Part shown: positions 37,852-47,165 of the stretch, piece after piece | How the letters are laid out: each line of letters opens with the position of its first letter | Position numbering within the stretch: position 1 is the first letter of the stretch | From: Anaerolineae bacterium | GTDB taxonomy: Bacteria; Chloroflexota; Anaerolineae; Aggregatilineales; UBA3940 | Length of the DNA stretch: 64,000 bases | Direction of reading: 5' to 3' | NCBI GenBank assembly: GCA_016926255.1 | Contig: JAFGOY010000013.1 | Coordinates: 96,516-160,515 of the forward strand | The notes under the pieces: model-generated | What the model saw: the letters and a program-made list of their open reading frames with translations, nothing else | Told to the model about the DNA's origin: nothing | The model's database searches: none | Program-made: the position numbers and the translations under genes

Positions 37852-37898
37852 AGTGCCAGTTAGAACCCAACTGCGGCTTATCGCCGCTGCTTATGAAC

Positions 37899-38816
37899 TT
37901 ACGCTGCTTTTCCGGTGGGAGTCATTATTTCGGGCCAGAGTTTTGGGCCGCCCATCAAGCCAATCGAGACAAGAACCGCTAGGTGGACAGGCAGTGCCGT
38001 CGCCGCCCGGTAGTGTTTGCGATAGAACAGCAGAAACGCACGCACGAATTCAAACTGCGCGCGTTTGCTTTTACGGCTGGCGGCCCGTTTGACGTGTAAG
38101 ACTTCGACACCGGGATAGTAGATGATCTTATAGCCCACCTCACCGATCCGCTTACACCAGTCGAGGTCTTCGCCGTACATGAAGAATGTCTCATCCATCA
38201 GACCGACACGATCTATCGCCTCGCGACGGAGCATCATGAACGCGCCAACCACCGATCCCACCTCGGCAGTCTCGTTTTCGTCGAGATAGGTCAGGTTGTA
38301 GCGGCCAAACACCCGGCTTTTCGGAAACAGCTTCGAAAAACCGATCATCCGCCAGAAAGACACATCGACAGTCGGCAGGCTGCGGCGGCAGGCCAGATCG
38401 AGATTACCGTCGGGCATGACGAGCTTCGGCCCGGCAACGCCGATCTCCGGATGATCGTCCATATAGGCGAGCATCCGGGCCAGGGCATCGGGGGGCAGCT
38501 CGGTATCGGGGTTGAGGAGCAGTGCATAACGCGGCGATCCAGCCGCCGCAGTATCACTGCCCGGTTCGTCTCGATACCCCAGCGCCCGCAAACCCAGGTT
38601 ATTCCCGGCAGGATAGCCGACATTGCCCTGCCCGCTGATCAATTCAACCTGGGGGAACTCTCCGGCGACCATCTCTGCGCTGTCATCGGTCGAGCCGTTG
38701 TCGACCACAACGACCGAGTAAGAGAAGTCGCCATCGCTGGAGAAAACAGTCTCCAGGCAGCGGCGCAGATAGTCACGAGTATTCCAGTTAACGATGATTA
38801 TTCCAAGATCGTTCAT
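37899..38816 (-). CDS. family 2 glycosyltransferase (rhamnosyltransferase-like)
   Basis: The 305-aa GT-A protein opens with LGIIIVNWNTRDYLRRCLETV. It has VVVVDNGSTDDSAEMV and the metal site in ALLLNPDTELPPDAL, then FMMLRREAIDRVGLMDETFFMYGEDLDWCKR as acceptor-side motif, and a short hydrophobic stretch near the C-terminus. Such enzymes add rhamnose or another hexose to a growing lipid-linked glycan. ATG 38816 gives the family N-terminus; in-frame upstream codons reach 38879. Confidence 0.9.
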   Translation of the reverse strand: MNDLGIIIVNWNTRDYLRRCLETVFSSDGDFSYSVVVVDNGSTDDSAEMVAGEFPQVELISGQGNVGYPAGNNLGLRALGYRDEPGSDTAAAGSPRYALLLNPDTELPPDALARMLAYMDDHPEIGVAGPKLVMPDGNLDLACRRSLPTVDVSFWRMIGFSKLFPKSRVFGRYNLTYLDENETAEVGSVVGAFMMLRREAIDRVGLMDETFFMYGEDLDWCKRIGEVGYKIIYYPGVEVLHVKRAASRKSKRAQFEFVRAFLLFYRKHYRAATALPVHLAVLVSIGLMGGPKLWPEIMTPTGKAA

Positions 38817-39319
38817 CTGGCGCGATTTTAGCATGCTGATCATACGGTGACAAGGGATTTCGCCAGGAACACCCCACATAGTGTGGGGTCAATACCATGC
38901 CGTTCCCGGCGAGAATGTAAGGTGATTGTTACAACGGAAACGGAACTACCGATCAAAAACCGGGTTATTATGTAAAAGTAACTTGCTGGTAGTTCGTTGA
39001 TCCTAATCCATTGTGCATTTAAAACGAATCAACGGATATCATCGTATAATGCAATAGATGGATACTGGTATAAAGTAGTGGTAACGATTATGAGCCAGAG
39101 AAGTGCGTCCGAAAGTCATGAGCAAAGCGCCATCATTGCCGGAATCGCTTTCACCCTGCTGTTTATATTAAGCATCGTGATCGTGATATCGATCTTTGTA
39201 GGTGGATAACCAGGATTGCTCAACCATACTGACAGATTGGTGAATCGTCACTTAAGCTGATCGTTCCCCCGCAGGCCGGGGTTCAGTTCATGCTGCCCCG
39301 TTTCCACACCTGAGCCGCG
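38817..39319. other. 503-bp gap with one possible tiny gene
   Basis: Apart from the small ORF at 39090-39209, I see only AT-richer sequence with a TATAAT-like box (around 39043) and no clear -35, no hairpin of note and no RNA gene. Confidence 0.5.
39090..39209 (+). CDS. possible 39-aa single-pass membrane peptide
   Basis: The frame reads MSQRSASESHEQSAIIAGIAFTLLF... : a polar N-terminus of about 13 residues, then one long hydrophobic helix rich in Ile and Val ending in Gly-Gly. There is no strong Shine-Dalgarno. It is the only open frame in a 503-bp gap, and the amphipathic design looks non-random. Existence needs comparison with relatives. Confidence 0.35.
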   Translation: MSQRSASESHEQSAIIAGIAFTLLFILSIVIVISIFVGG

Positions 39320-39556
39320 CTATTCAACTTCGCTTTTAGCCAGTGCCCTTCTTCTGGCCCGGTTCAACAGGCGGCGATAGCGCCGTTTGTCTCTTCGAGT
39401 AGGCCGCCTGGCCCAGCAGGTGGTGATCTTCCCTTCTGTCGTCAGGTTGACCGATACCCGCCCATCGGAAAGCAGGACATCTGTTTCAAGGAGCCGTTCA
39501 ATCTCTTTATGAAGCAGGTTTGAGGAAACTTCAAGCAGCATTTCTTCTGTCACCAT
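39320..39556 (-). CDS. small basic protein, unknown
   Basis: The 78-aa product has an acidic helical N-terminal half (EEMLLEVSSNLLHKEIERLLETDV), a beta-like middle and a strongly basic C-terminus (RRPTRRDKRRYRRLLNRARRRALAKSEVE). AAGGGGG lies 6 bp before the ATG. The basic tail suggests nucleic-acid or ribosome contact, but no family is recognised. It precedes murE on the same strand in reading direction reversed order, i.e. it lies downstream of murE by 46 bp. Confidence 0.55.
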   Translation of the reverse strand: MVTEEMLLEVSSNLLHKEIERLLETDVLLSDGRVSVNLTTEGKITTCWARRPTRRDKRRYRRLLNRARRRALAKSEVE

Positions 39557-39602
39557 TGTTTGCCCCCTTCCCCCCTACGACAGTATACACCAAATACCCG
39601 AT

Positions 39603-41153
39603 CTATGCAGTCGGCAGTGTTTTCAGCGGCGCCCCCTGAAGGGCCGACCGCATCGCCTGCCGGTCATCCCAGGGATATTCGACGGTGCCAAAACACATCG
39701 ACTGCTCGTGTCCTTTTCCACAGGCGATCACAATGTCGCCCGGCGCGGCCATTCGTACAGCCTCGAAAATCGCCCTACCCCGGTCGGGGACGCGCCAGAA
39801 GGTTTCACCCTCTTTTCCTCCCGATTCTGCCATCGTTCCGGCGGTGGTCGCGAGTATCTCATCCAGTGATTCGGTGCGCGGGTCTTCGGCGGTGATCACG
39901 GTCAGGTCAGCCAGTTCGGCGGCGATCTGGCCCATCATCACCCGCTTGGCCGGGTCGCGCAGACCGGCGCAGCCGAAAACCGCGATCACGCGGCCTTCCG
40001 GGGGGATCATCAGCCGGGCGGCACGGAGCGCCTGCTTCAATGCATTGGGCGTGTGGGCAAAATCGACGATCGCCAGGAAGTCCTGCTCCTCGTCGATGCG
40101 CTCCATCCGCCCGGAGATGGCGTCAACCGCTTCGATCCCGGCTTTGATTTGATGAAGGGGAATGTCGAGACTATAACACGCGCTCACCGCCGCCAGAATG
40201 TTGCTGACGTTGAAATCGCCGACCAACGCCGATTGAATGTTCACCATACCGCCGTCAGGCAGCGCGATCTCGATGCCGGTCGAGGCGGGCCGATAATCGA
40301 CCTGTTTCACGGAGATGTCGGCCTTTTGCTCAGGTAAAAGCGAATAACTCAGGTGACGGTCGGCGGGAATATCGAGCAGGAAACCAGCGTTGGGGCCATC
40401 GTCAAGATTGACCACCGACGTTTTCGGCATACCCGGTTTTCGAGTACCGGCCATCAGGTGATGGAACAGCATCGCCTTCGACTCGCGATAGTGCTCCCAG
40501 GTGCCGTGAAAATCGAGATGTTCGTGCTGAATATTGGTGACGACCGCCAGATCGAAATCACAGGCAGAGACGCGGTGCTGGGCCAACCCGTGCGAGGTCG
40601 CCTCCAGGACGCAGTGCGTCAGCCCGGCCTCGACCATCCGGGCGAGGTACATCTGGATTTCGGGCGCGGGCGGGGTAGTGACATGCAGGCCGGTCGGCAT
40701 CTCCTCATCGCCGATCACCGCCTTGATCGTACTGATCATCCCGGCGCGGAGTCCGGCTTTTCGCAGCACGCTGAAGATCAGGTTCGAGGTGGTGGTCTTG
40801 CCATCGGTGCCGGTGACACCGATCATCACCAGACGCCGCGAGGGAAATCCGTAATATGCCGCCGCAAGATACGCCAGCGCCTCCCCACCCTCACGAACCT
40901 GGACGTAGGGAATGGAGATATCCACCTGATCGGGTGAAAGCTCCCCGATGACCGCCGCCGCGCCGTTGTCGACCGCCGCCTGGATGTAGTCGTGCCCGTC
41001 GGTCGAAAGCCCACGCCGCGCAACAAACAGCCCGCCCGGTTTGACCTGGCGAGAATCCTCCTCGATCGGGGCGGTGACAGCCGGATCGTCAGCGGGGGAG
41101 GAGATCAGGTTGGGAACCGCGGCAAGCAGTTCCGATAGGCGTCTGGTTGACAA
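39603..41153 (-). CDS. murE: UDP-N-acetylmuramoyl-tripeptide synthetase MurE
   Basis: The 516-aa Mur ligase has the ATP-binding loop GTDGKTTTS (residues 115-123), HVTTPPAPEIQMYLARMVEAG, NIQHEHLDFHGTWEHY and the C-terminal EDPRTESLDEI. It adds the third amino acid to UDP-MurNAc-L-Ala-D-Glu in the cytoplasm. The Arg in EDPR recalls diaminopimelate enzymes, but some Chloroflexota use ornithine, so the amino acid is left open. The start is TTG, with AAAGG 9 bp upstream. It is not in a dcw cluster. Confidence 0.93.
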   Translation of the reverse strand: MSTRRLSELLAAVPNLISSPADDPAVTAPIEEDSRQVKPGGLFVARRGLSTDGHDYIQAAVDNGAAAVIGELSPDQVDISIPYVQVREGGEALAYLAAAYYGFPSRRLVMIGVTGTDGKTTTSNLIFSVLRKAGLRAGMISTIKAVIGDEEMPTGLHVTTPPAPEIQMYLARMVEAGLTHCVLEATSHGLAQHRVSACDFDLAVVTNIQHEHLDFHGTWEHYRESKAMLFHHLMAGTRKPGMPKTSVVNLDDGPNAGFLLDIPADRHLSYSLLPEQKADISVKQVDYRPASTGIEIALPDGGMVNIQSALVGDFNVSNILAAVSACYSLDIPLHQIKAGIEAVDAISGRMERIDEEQDFLAIVDFAHTPNALKQALRAARLMIPPEGRVIAVFGCAGLRDPAKRVMMGQIAAELADLTVITAEDPRTESLDEILATTAGTMAESGGKEGETFWRVPDRGRAIFEAVRMAAPGDIVIACGKGHEQSMCFGTVEYPWDDRQAMRSALQGAPLKTLPTA

Positions 41154-41180
41154 TTAAGCAAGCCTTTGAACAAGAAACGG

Positions 41181-41292
41181 CTTTCCCCTTCGCGGGCAAA
41201 GGGGAAAGGTTAAGGAACTGTAAAAATATAAGTCCGCATTTTTCGATCTGGCCCTCACCCCTAAATCCCCTCTCCCTCATGGCGAGGGGACT
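41181..41292. repeat. C/G-skewed palindromic intergenic repeat, family C
   Basis: Hairpin CTTTCCCC (41181-41188) with GGGGAAAG (41201-41208), followed at 41251-41292 by CCCTCACCCC and TCCCCTCTCCCTC opposite GGCGAGGGGA. Similar elements lie in the complex I operon. The 267-bp gap between murE and atpF holds nothing else. Confidence 0.55.
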
Positions 41293-41420
41293 TAACATCT
41301 CGATTTTGTCTATATCTGGAAAATGCGACGTTATTTCTTTACAACTCCTAAGGCAGTCGGCGATCACCGGCTGCCGGGTATTCAAATATTCAAAATCGGG
41401 CAACAACAGGCAATCATGCT

Positions 41421-42137
41421 CTATGACAGCGACGCCCGTAATTGCGACAGCTGCTTGGCGTAGCTGGCATTGACCTGCTCGCCGGATTCGGTTCTGACGA
41501 TCACGCCACCCAGAATGGAAGGCTCGACCACAAAGTGAATGGTTTCGCTGTTCAGCATAGCGCCGTACTTCTTCTGCTCGCTCTCGGTCAAATGAACGGC
41601 AGTGATCACTTCAAGCGAACCCGTAAGGGCTTTCGCTTCATCGGGTATCGCCGTAAAGAACTCTTTGATCAGTGCCTTCTGTTTACGCGTATCCAGGCTG
41701 GAATCAATCAGGTGATTGGCAGCGGCTATGCTCAACGCCACCACCTGATCACGCATTGACACCTGGAAAGCCTTCTGCTGTGCTTCGACTGCTTCCTGTG
41801 CCTCTTTCCGAACAAGTTCGGCATCGGCTTCTGCGCTTTGCTTGACCCTTTCACGGAGCCGGTCGGCCTGCACGAGCGCATCATCGGTCATAGATTTAGC
41901 CTCGTTACGCGCTTCGTCCAGTATTTTCTGACTTTCCTGCTCCGCTTCGGCAAGACGATTTTCGGCTTCGCGGCTCTTATTGATTCCCTCCGCGACGCGC
42001 TCACGCCGTTTTTCCAGCATAGACAGAATCGGCTTATAGGCGATGGCATATAACAGCACCACCATCAACAGCAGATTGACGATCTGGCTGACCAGCAGCC
42101 CAACGTTAATACCTAATGCACCCAGTGCGTCACCCAC
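41421..42137 (-). CDS. atpF: F-type ATP synthase subunit b with delta-like C-terminal domain
   Basis: At 238 aa this is about 70 residues longer than a typical b subunit. The N-terminal membrane helix (NVGLLVSQIVNLLLMVVLLYAI) is followed by the long charged b-type helix (about 40-150). From residue 176 (EVITAVHLTESEQ ... VEPSILGGVIVRTESGEQV ... QLSQLRASL) the sequence reads as the C-terminal domain of the F1 delta subunit. The GTG start has AAGGAG 8 bp upstream. It ends the atpI-B-E-F operon; no separate atpH or F1 gene follows. Confidence 0.9.
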   Translation of the reverse strand: MGDALGALGINVGLLVSQIVNLLLMVVLLYAIAYKPILSMLEKRRERVAEGINKSREAENRLAEAEQESQKILDEARNEAKSMTDDALVQADRLRERVKQSAEADAELVRKEAQEAVEAQQKAFQVSMRDQVVALSIAAANHLIDSSLDTRKQKALIKEFFTAIPDEAKALTGSLEVITAVHLTESEQKKYGAMLNSETIHFVVEPSILGGVIVRTESGEQVNASYAKQLSQLRASLS

Positions 42138-42185
42138 GGCTCATCTCCTTCACCCGGTATTGTGTGTCCAACATTTCCGTATCGA

Positions 42186-42428
42186 TCAGGCCACACCGAC
42201 GAAAAGGATAACGAGCGCGACGACCAGCGCGTAGATCGCAATCGCTTCGGTAAAGGCGATCACCAGGATCATATTAGTCTGTACAAGGTTTGCCGCCTCC
42301 GGGTTGCGACCAATCGCCTGCATCGCACCGAAACCCAGAATACCAATGCCCAGACCGGGTCCTATTGCGCCCAGTCCCATTGCCAGTCCGGCGGCGATAG
42401 CACGAGCCGCTTCAACAGAGAATTCCAT
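42186..42428 (-). CDS. atpE: F-type ATP synthase subunit c
   Basis: The 80-aa hairpin protein has the loop motif GRNPEA and the ion-carrying carboxylate (Glu61) in AFTEAIAIY. The Gln and Ser/Thr side chains that form the Na+ site in Na+-type rings are replaced (Ile in helix 1, Ala after the Glu), so H+ coupling is inferred. AGGAGG lies 4 bp before this ATG and 1 bp before the in-frame ATG at 42431. Confidence 0.97.
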   Translation of the reverse strand: MEFSVEAARAIAAGLAMGLGAIGPGLGIGILGFGAMQAIGRNPEAANLVQTNMILVIAFTEAIAIYALVVALVILFVGVA

Positions 42429-42485
42429 CATGCCTCCTATTAGTTGCTTTTTATGGCAGGCTGCTCAGGCTTCGCAGCGGTGCCG

Positions 42486-43619
42486 CTAGTGGGCATCGTG
42501 ACCCGCCATTGCCGTACCGATGAAAATTAAGGTCAGCATGGCGAAAACGAACGCCTGGATCAACCCGACGAAAACTTCGAGAAGATAAAATATAATCGGA
42601 ACACCAACCGGGATCAGGAATGCCATTACAAACAGCAGGATCGTCCCGGCGAACAGATTGCCAAAAAGACGTAAAGCAAACGAGATGATCTTGGCGATTT
42701 CCGAGATAATCTCGATGAAGCCCGCGCCGAAGAAAATATAACCCAGAAAACCTTTTTCGAGCGCGGGGAGATTGATAAACTTCGTAAAGTAGGCCATCCC
42801 CGAACTTTTCACGCCAAAGAACTGGATGCCAACCACGGCGACCAGCGCGATCGCCAGCGTCAGGTTCAGGTCGGTGGTTGCCGTGCGTAAATACGGGGTG
42901 ATGACGTAGCGCAGGCCGCTCTCGTCTATGTGTTCTTCAGCGCCTTCGTCGGCGCTTTCGGCCTCGCCATGATGCTCCGGGCAGGCCGCCGTCGACAGTT
43001 CGCCGGTGCGGGGAATTTCGCCGTCGGCCATATCGAGACGATAAACGCCCTCACCGATGGGGACAACCCCAAAGCCTTTCATCCCTTTGTCCGCGTCGGC
43101 GCAGTGAACAATGCCGACAGAGTCAACGCCGGGGATGAAGTGCAGCCAGTTGGCAGTCAGGACAAAGAAGAAGATGGTCGCTACCAGGGCGAATACCTGG
43201 TGGAATGTCTTTTTGTCCCGGTGGCCGATGATCTGCTCGACAAGGTCGTAGAGATATTCGACCAGCGTCTCGAACAGATTATGGATCCCCTTCTTGGGAA
43301 CCAGATAATCGGTGCCTTCCTCATCGACAGCTTTAGGATTCGCATCATAGCGTTTGAGTCGCTTCGCTGCAGCCCGCCCGGCTATCAGCGCCAGGAGCAG
43401 CAGCACGGCATCGGCTATCAGCGTGGTGATCAGCGTGTTGGTGATATAAAACGGCTGACTTCCGATGCTAAACAGCGGCTGCTCCGTCAATGCTTCAGCC
43501 GGAACCTGAACATGAGGAAAGGCGACGGGAACCTCCAGCAGCGGAAGCAGGTAAACCGGCAGCCCACACAGGAGCGCCGCTACCAACAAGATCAGCAGTA
43601 AGCGGAGTAAGCCCTTCAA
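42486..43619 (-). CDS. atpB: F-type ATP synthase subunit a with large loop insertion
   Basis: At 377 aa this is clearly longer than the usual 240-300. The C-terminal part holds the conserved IISFALRLFGNLFAGT with the essential Arg. An N-terminal extension (about 100 residues) and an insertion at about residues 166-238, rich in acidic residues and containing Cys and His (AACPEHHGEAESADEG), account for the added length. It forms the proton half-channels beside the c ring. The start is TTG, 7 bp after AAGGA overlapping the upstream stop. Confidence 0.95.
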   Translation of the reverse strand: MKGLLRLLLILLVAALLCGLPVYLLPLLEVPVAFPHVQVPAEALTEQPLFSIGSQPFYITNTLITTLIADAVLLLLALIAGRAAAKRLKRYDANPKAVDEEGTDYLVPKKGIHNLFETLVEYLYDLVEQIIGHRDKKTFHQVFALVATIFFFVLTANWLHFIPGVDSVGIVHCADADKGMKGFGVVPIGEGVYRLDMADGEIPRTGELSTAACPEHHGEAESADEGAEEHIDESGLRYVITPYLRTATTDLNLTLAIALVAVVGIQFFGVKSSGMAYFTKFINLPALEKGFLGYIFFGAGFIEIISEIAKIISFALRLFGNLFAGTILLFVMAFLIPVGVPIIFYLLEVFVGLIQAFVFAMLTLIFIGTAMAGHDAH

Positions 43620-43622
43620 TAC

Positions 43623-43964
43623 TCAGTCCTTCCCGTGAAAATTGTGAGAGCGGTTGTCATAACCTTTATTGCGATTGTACTGATCCTGGGCCGCTTTTGC
43701 GGCAGAAAGCGCCGACGAAACCATTACGGCCAATCCAAAAATAACACTGCCTATCACCAGGGCCAGCATGATCCAAGGTGACGTTCCGGCCTGATCGTCA
43801 AGCCAGCGGCCAATAAAAATCGCCGCAATCACCAGGATCGGCACAGCACACCCCAAGCCGGAAACGCCACTTCCCAGAACGGTCAGACCTTTCAGGGATT
43901 GATTAGCAGGGCGATTGGGAGGCTCGTCGGTTGATGTTTTATTTAAGTCTGATGAGTCTATCAT
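43623..43964 (-). CDS. AtpI/AtpZ-like ATP synthase accessory membrane protein
   Basis: The 113-aa protein has two membrane helices (GCAVPILVIAAIFIGRWLDD and PWIMLALVIGSVIFGLAVMV) typical of the small AtpI/AtpZ proteins that precede atpB and assist c-ring assembly or Mg2+ uptake. The N-terminal 30 residues are polar. Three bases separate its stop from the atpB start. Confidence 0.75.
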   Translation of the reverse strand: MIDSSDLNKTSTDEPPNRPANQSLKGLTVLGSGVSGLGCAVPILVIAAIFIGRWLDDQAGTSPWIMLALVIGSVIFGLAVMVSSALSAAKAAQDQYNRNKGYDNRSHNFHGKD

Positions 43965-43996
43965 ATCAACAGGCTTCGTTACAACATATTACCCGG

Positions 43997-45496
43997 TCAG
44001 GGCAGCATCACCGTCAACTGCTGCGAGGCCTCGACTGCCCACCTCCACCAGGGGGAGGCGAGCGTCCCCATCAACAGGATTCCGACACCGGTTACCCACA
44101 GGACAACAGCCAGTCTTGGTCTGATAGTATATCGTGATTCATCCTCTGCTTTACCGACAAACATCACTTTAATCACTGTCAAATAGTAGAACAGGGCGAT
44201 GATCGCATTCACCACACCGATGATCGCCAGCCAGGTATAACCCGCATCGACCGCCGCCGAGAACAGGAAAAATTTACCGAAGAACCCGGCAGCCGGGGGA
44301 ACTCCACCCAGACTAAGCATCGCCACGACCATCACGATGGCCAGCGGGAACGACCGGCGCGACAGCCCGGCATAATCGGCGATCTGTACCGACCCGGTAT
44401 TCCACTCGACGGCGGAGATAACGGCAAAAGCGGCCAGATTGGTCAGGACGTACATCGCCATGTAAAAAGCGACCGCCGCCGCGCCGAGTTCGGTATCAGA
44501 AAGCGCCACGACACCGATCAGCGCATACCCGGCCTGGGCAATCGACGAGTAACCTAACATCCGCTTGATGTTCTTCTGCACCAGCGCCAGCATGTTGCCA
44601 AGCGTCATCGTGATCGCCGCCAGCGCTGCCAGCAACCCCGCCCAGTAGGGGATCATTTCGGCGGGCCAGACGATGCTGAAGAATCGCACCAGGAGGCCAA
44701 AGCTGGCCGCCTTGCTGGCCGTGCTGATGAACGCCACCGACGGGGTCGGAGAACCCTCGTAGACGTCGGGCGTCCAGAAGTGGAAGGGCACGACCGCTAC
44801 CTTGAACCCCAGCCCGACCAGCACCAGGAGCAGCGCAACGACCAGGGCAAACACCCCTTCGGAGCCGTTGGCGGTCAGCGCCGAAAGCGCAGGCCCCAGC
44901 CGGGAGAAATTCGTTTCGCCGGTAAAGCCGAAGATCAGGCTCAGGCCGTAGAGCAGAATCGCCGAGGTCACCGCGCCGAACAGGTAGTATTTCAGGCCCG
45001 CCTCTGAACTGAGCTTCGAGTCGCGCTGGAAACCGGCCATGATATACAGGCTGACCGACGCCGTCTCCAGGGCAACGTAAACCAGGATCAGGTCGTTGGC
45101 GGCGACCATCAGGCACATGCCGAGCGCGGCCACGATCAGCGCCACGTAGAATTCGACCCGCCGGTTGATCGCCCGCGATTCGCCTGACATCAAACAGGTC
45201 AACGCAGCGGCGAGTAAAATCATCGCGCGGAACATCACAGCGAACGCGTCCACGCGGACGATATCGCCCAGCCCGCTGCCGGAGAAGTCAGGATCGCCAA
45301 CGAAATTGAATCCGACCGAAAGGTGAATGACCATCAGCGTGAAGAACCCCACCCCGGTGATCACGCAGACCGTGCGGCGGGATTCTTTCGGGGAGAACAC
45401 GCCATGCATTAAAACGAGAATCAGCAGGAGCAGCAGCCCCATTTCGGGCAGAACCGGGACGACAGCCTGCATCAGGGGAACGCTTTCAGTCAGCAA
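43997..45496 (-). CDS. nuoN: NADH-quinone oxidoreductase subunit N
   Basis: The 499-aa membrane subunit has about 14 helices with the antiporter-like core: LETASVSLYIMAGF, FKVAVVPFHFWTPDVYEGSP with the central Lys, and LGYSSIAQAGYALIG. It is one of the proton-pumping subunits of complex I. The start is TTG directly after the stop of nuoM; GGGAGG inside the nuoM end serves as the ribosome-binding site, so translation is coupled. It is the last complex I gene, and the ATP synthase genes follow after 32 bp. Confidence 0.96.
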   Translation of the reverse strand: MLTESVPLMQAVVPVLPEMGLLLLLILVLMHGVFSPKESRRTVCVITGVGFFTLMVIHLSVGFNFVGDPDFSGSGLGDIVRVDAFAVMFRAMILLAAALTCLMSGESRAINRRVEFYVALIVAALGMCLMVAANDLILVYVALETASVSLYIMAGFQRDSKLSSEAGLKYYLFGAVTSAILLYGLSLIFGFTGETNFSRLGPALSALTANGSEGVFALVVALLLVLVGLGFKVAVVPFHFWTPDVYEGSPTPSVAFISTASKAASFGLLVRFFSIVWPAEMIPYWAGLLAALAAITMTLGNMLALVQKNIKRMLGYSSIAQAGYALIGVVALSDTELGAAAVAFYMAMYVLTNLAAFAVISAVEWNTGSVQIADYAGLSRRSFPLAIVMVVAMLSLGGVPPAAGFFGKFFLFSAAVDAGYTWLAIIGVVNAIIALFYYLTVIKVMFVGKAEDESRYTIRPRLAVVLWVTGVGILLMGTLASPWWRWAVEASQQLTVMLP

Positions 45497-47134
45497 TCAG
45501 GCACCTCCCAGGAGGCGGGCAATCGGCTCGACGCCATGGGTGACCATCGGCTGCATGATCGCCGGGTAAACGCCGACGAGTATCAGCCAGAAAGCGAGAA
45601 TGCCCATCGCGACTTTATCCAGTGTGGTGACATCGCTGATTTCGCCGTGCCACTTCTCCTCGTCGAACTCGCCGAAGAAGACGCGCTGCACAACGCGCAG
45701 GATATAGGCCGCCGTGACGATGATCCCCACGACGGCGAGAATGGCGATCAGCGCATAGTAGGAGGCGATCTGTCCATTGCCAAGCGTCACCGTCTGCGAG
45801 GCCTGCCACAGGCCAACAAAGATCGGGAACTCGGCGACAAAGCCCGACAGTCCCGGCATCCCCATGCTGACCAGCCCACCGACAATGAAGGCCAGCGCGA
45901 CGGTCGGCATTTTGTGCCAGAAACCGCCCAGCGATGGGATATCGCGGGTGTGGGCACGGTCGTAGACCATGCCGACGGTGGCGAAGAACAGGGCGGTCAT
46001 CACGCCGTGACTGAACATCTGCAAGCCCGCGCCAGTCATCCCGGTGACGTTCATCGTTGCCCAGCCCATGCTGACCAATCCCATGTGCGACACAGAAGAG
46101 AAGCCGATCACATATTTGAAATCGCGCTGCACCATCGCAATCAACGAACCGTAGACGACGTTGACGAGCGCCAGCAGGACGATCCAGGGCAGATGTACCC
46201 GCGCGCCCTCCGGGAGCAGCATGACCCCGACCCGCAGCGCCGAATACGCGCCGAGTTTCATCAATACCCCGGCGTGGATCATCGAGACGGCAGTCGGCGC
46301 GGCGACGTGACCGTCGGGACTCCAGTTGTGAAAGGGGAAGATACCGGCCAGAATGCCGAACCCGATAAAGATCACCGGGAACCAGAGCCGGGCGAAGGTC
46401 GCAAGGCCGAGATTGAAGGGCAGTTCGACAACCTGATCGTATACCCCGGCATCACGCGCACGGATGAAATCGGCGAGATCGAAGGACATATTCTCGATCC
46501 CGGCAGCTACGGCGAGGAAATACATCGCAATGACGCCGACCAGCGCGAGGATCGAGCCGATCAGGATATACAGCGTGAGCTTCATCGCGCCGTATTCGCG
46601 GGTGACCTTCCATCCCCAGGTGGCGATCAGGATGTACATCGGGAAGATCGAGAGTTCGTAGAAAAAGAACAGCAGGAACACGTCGAGCGCGGCGAACACA
46701 CCGTAGACCCCGGCGACGAGCAGCAGGAAGAAGGCGAAGAACTCACGCGGGCGGTCATCGACGCGCCACGAGATCAGCACGCCGGTAAACGAGGCCAGCC
46801 CGGTGAGCAGAATCATCGGGGCGCTGATGCCATCGACGCCCATGTGGTAGCCGATCCCGATCTGCGGCACCCACGCCCAGCGGCCATCTTCGAAGAAGAA
46901 CTGTGCCGTGTCCCCTGCCCCAATCGCCTGATTGACCCCAAAGTAGACGAACAGCCCCAGCAGCAGGCTGACGAAGGTTGCTGCCGCTGCAATGGTTCGA
47001 TAGCCCATCCGCAGCGTGGCGATCTGCTCGGCATCGGTGGCCGGATCGAGATCGCTGTCCTCCTGCATCATGAACAGGATCACCGCCGCAGCGATGGGGG
47101 CAAAAGTGATGACGGTCAAGAACGGAAACTGCAT
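45497..47134 (-). CDS. nuoM: NADH-quinone oxidoreductase subunit M, copy 1
   Basis: The 545-aa antiporter-like subunit has FFFYELSIFPMYILIATWG with the conserved Glu, GIFPFHNWSPDGHVAAPTA and FKYVIGFSSVSHMGLVSMG. It pumps protons in the membrane arm of complex I. It is one of two adjacent NuoM genes; the other is at 47166-48752. GAGG lies 6 bp before the ATG. Confidence 0.96.
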   Translation of the reverse strand: MQFPFLTVITFAPIAAAVILFMMQEDSDLDPATDAEQIATLRMGYRTIAAAATFVSLLLGLFVYFGVNQAIGAGDTAQFFFEDGRWAWVPQIGIGYHMGVDGISAPMILLTGLASFTGVLISWRVDDRPREFFAFFLLLVAGVYGVFAALDVFLLFFFYELSIFPMYILIATWGWKVTREYGAMKLTLYILIGSILALVGVIAMYFLAVAAGIENMSFDLADFIRARDAGVYDQVVELPFNLGLATFARLWFPVIFIGFGILAGIFPFHNWSPDGHVAAPTAVSMIHAGVLMKLGAYSALRVGVMLLPEGARVHLPWIVLLALVNVVYGSLIAMVQRDFKYVIGFSSVSHMGLVSMGWATMNVTGMTGAGLQMFSHGVMTALFFATVGMVYDRAHTRDIPSLGGFWHKMPTVALAFIVGGLVSMGMPGLSGFVAEFPIFVGLWQASQTVTLGNGQIASYYALIAILAVVGIIVTAAYILRVVQRVFFGEFDEEKWHGEISDVTTLDKVAMGILAFWLILVGVYPAIMQPMVTHGVEPIARLLGGA

Positions 47135-47165
47135 GTAGAACCTCTAATGGCTACCGTCAGAAAAA

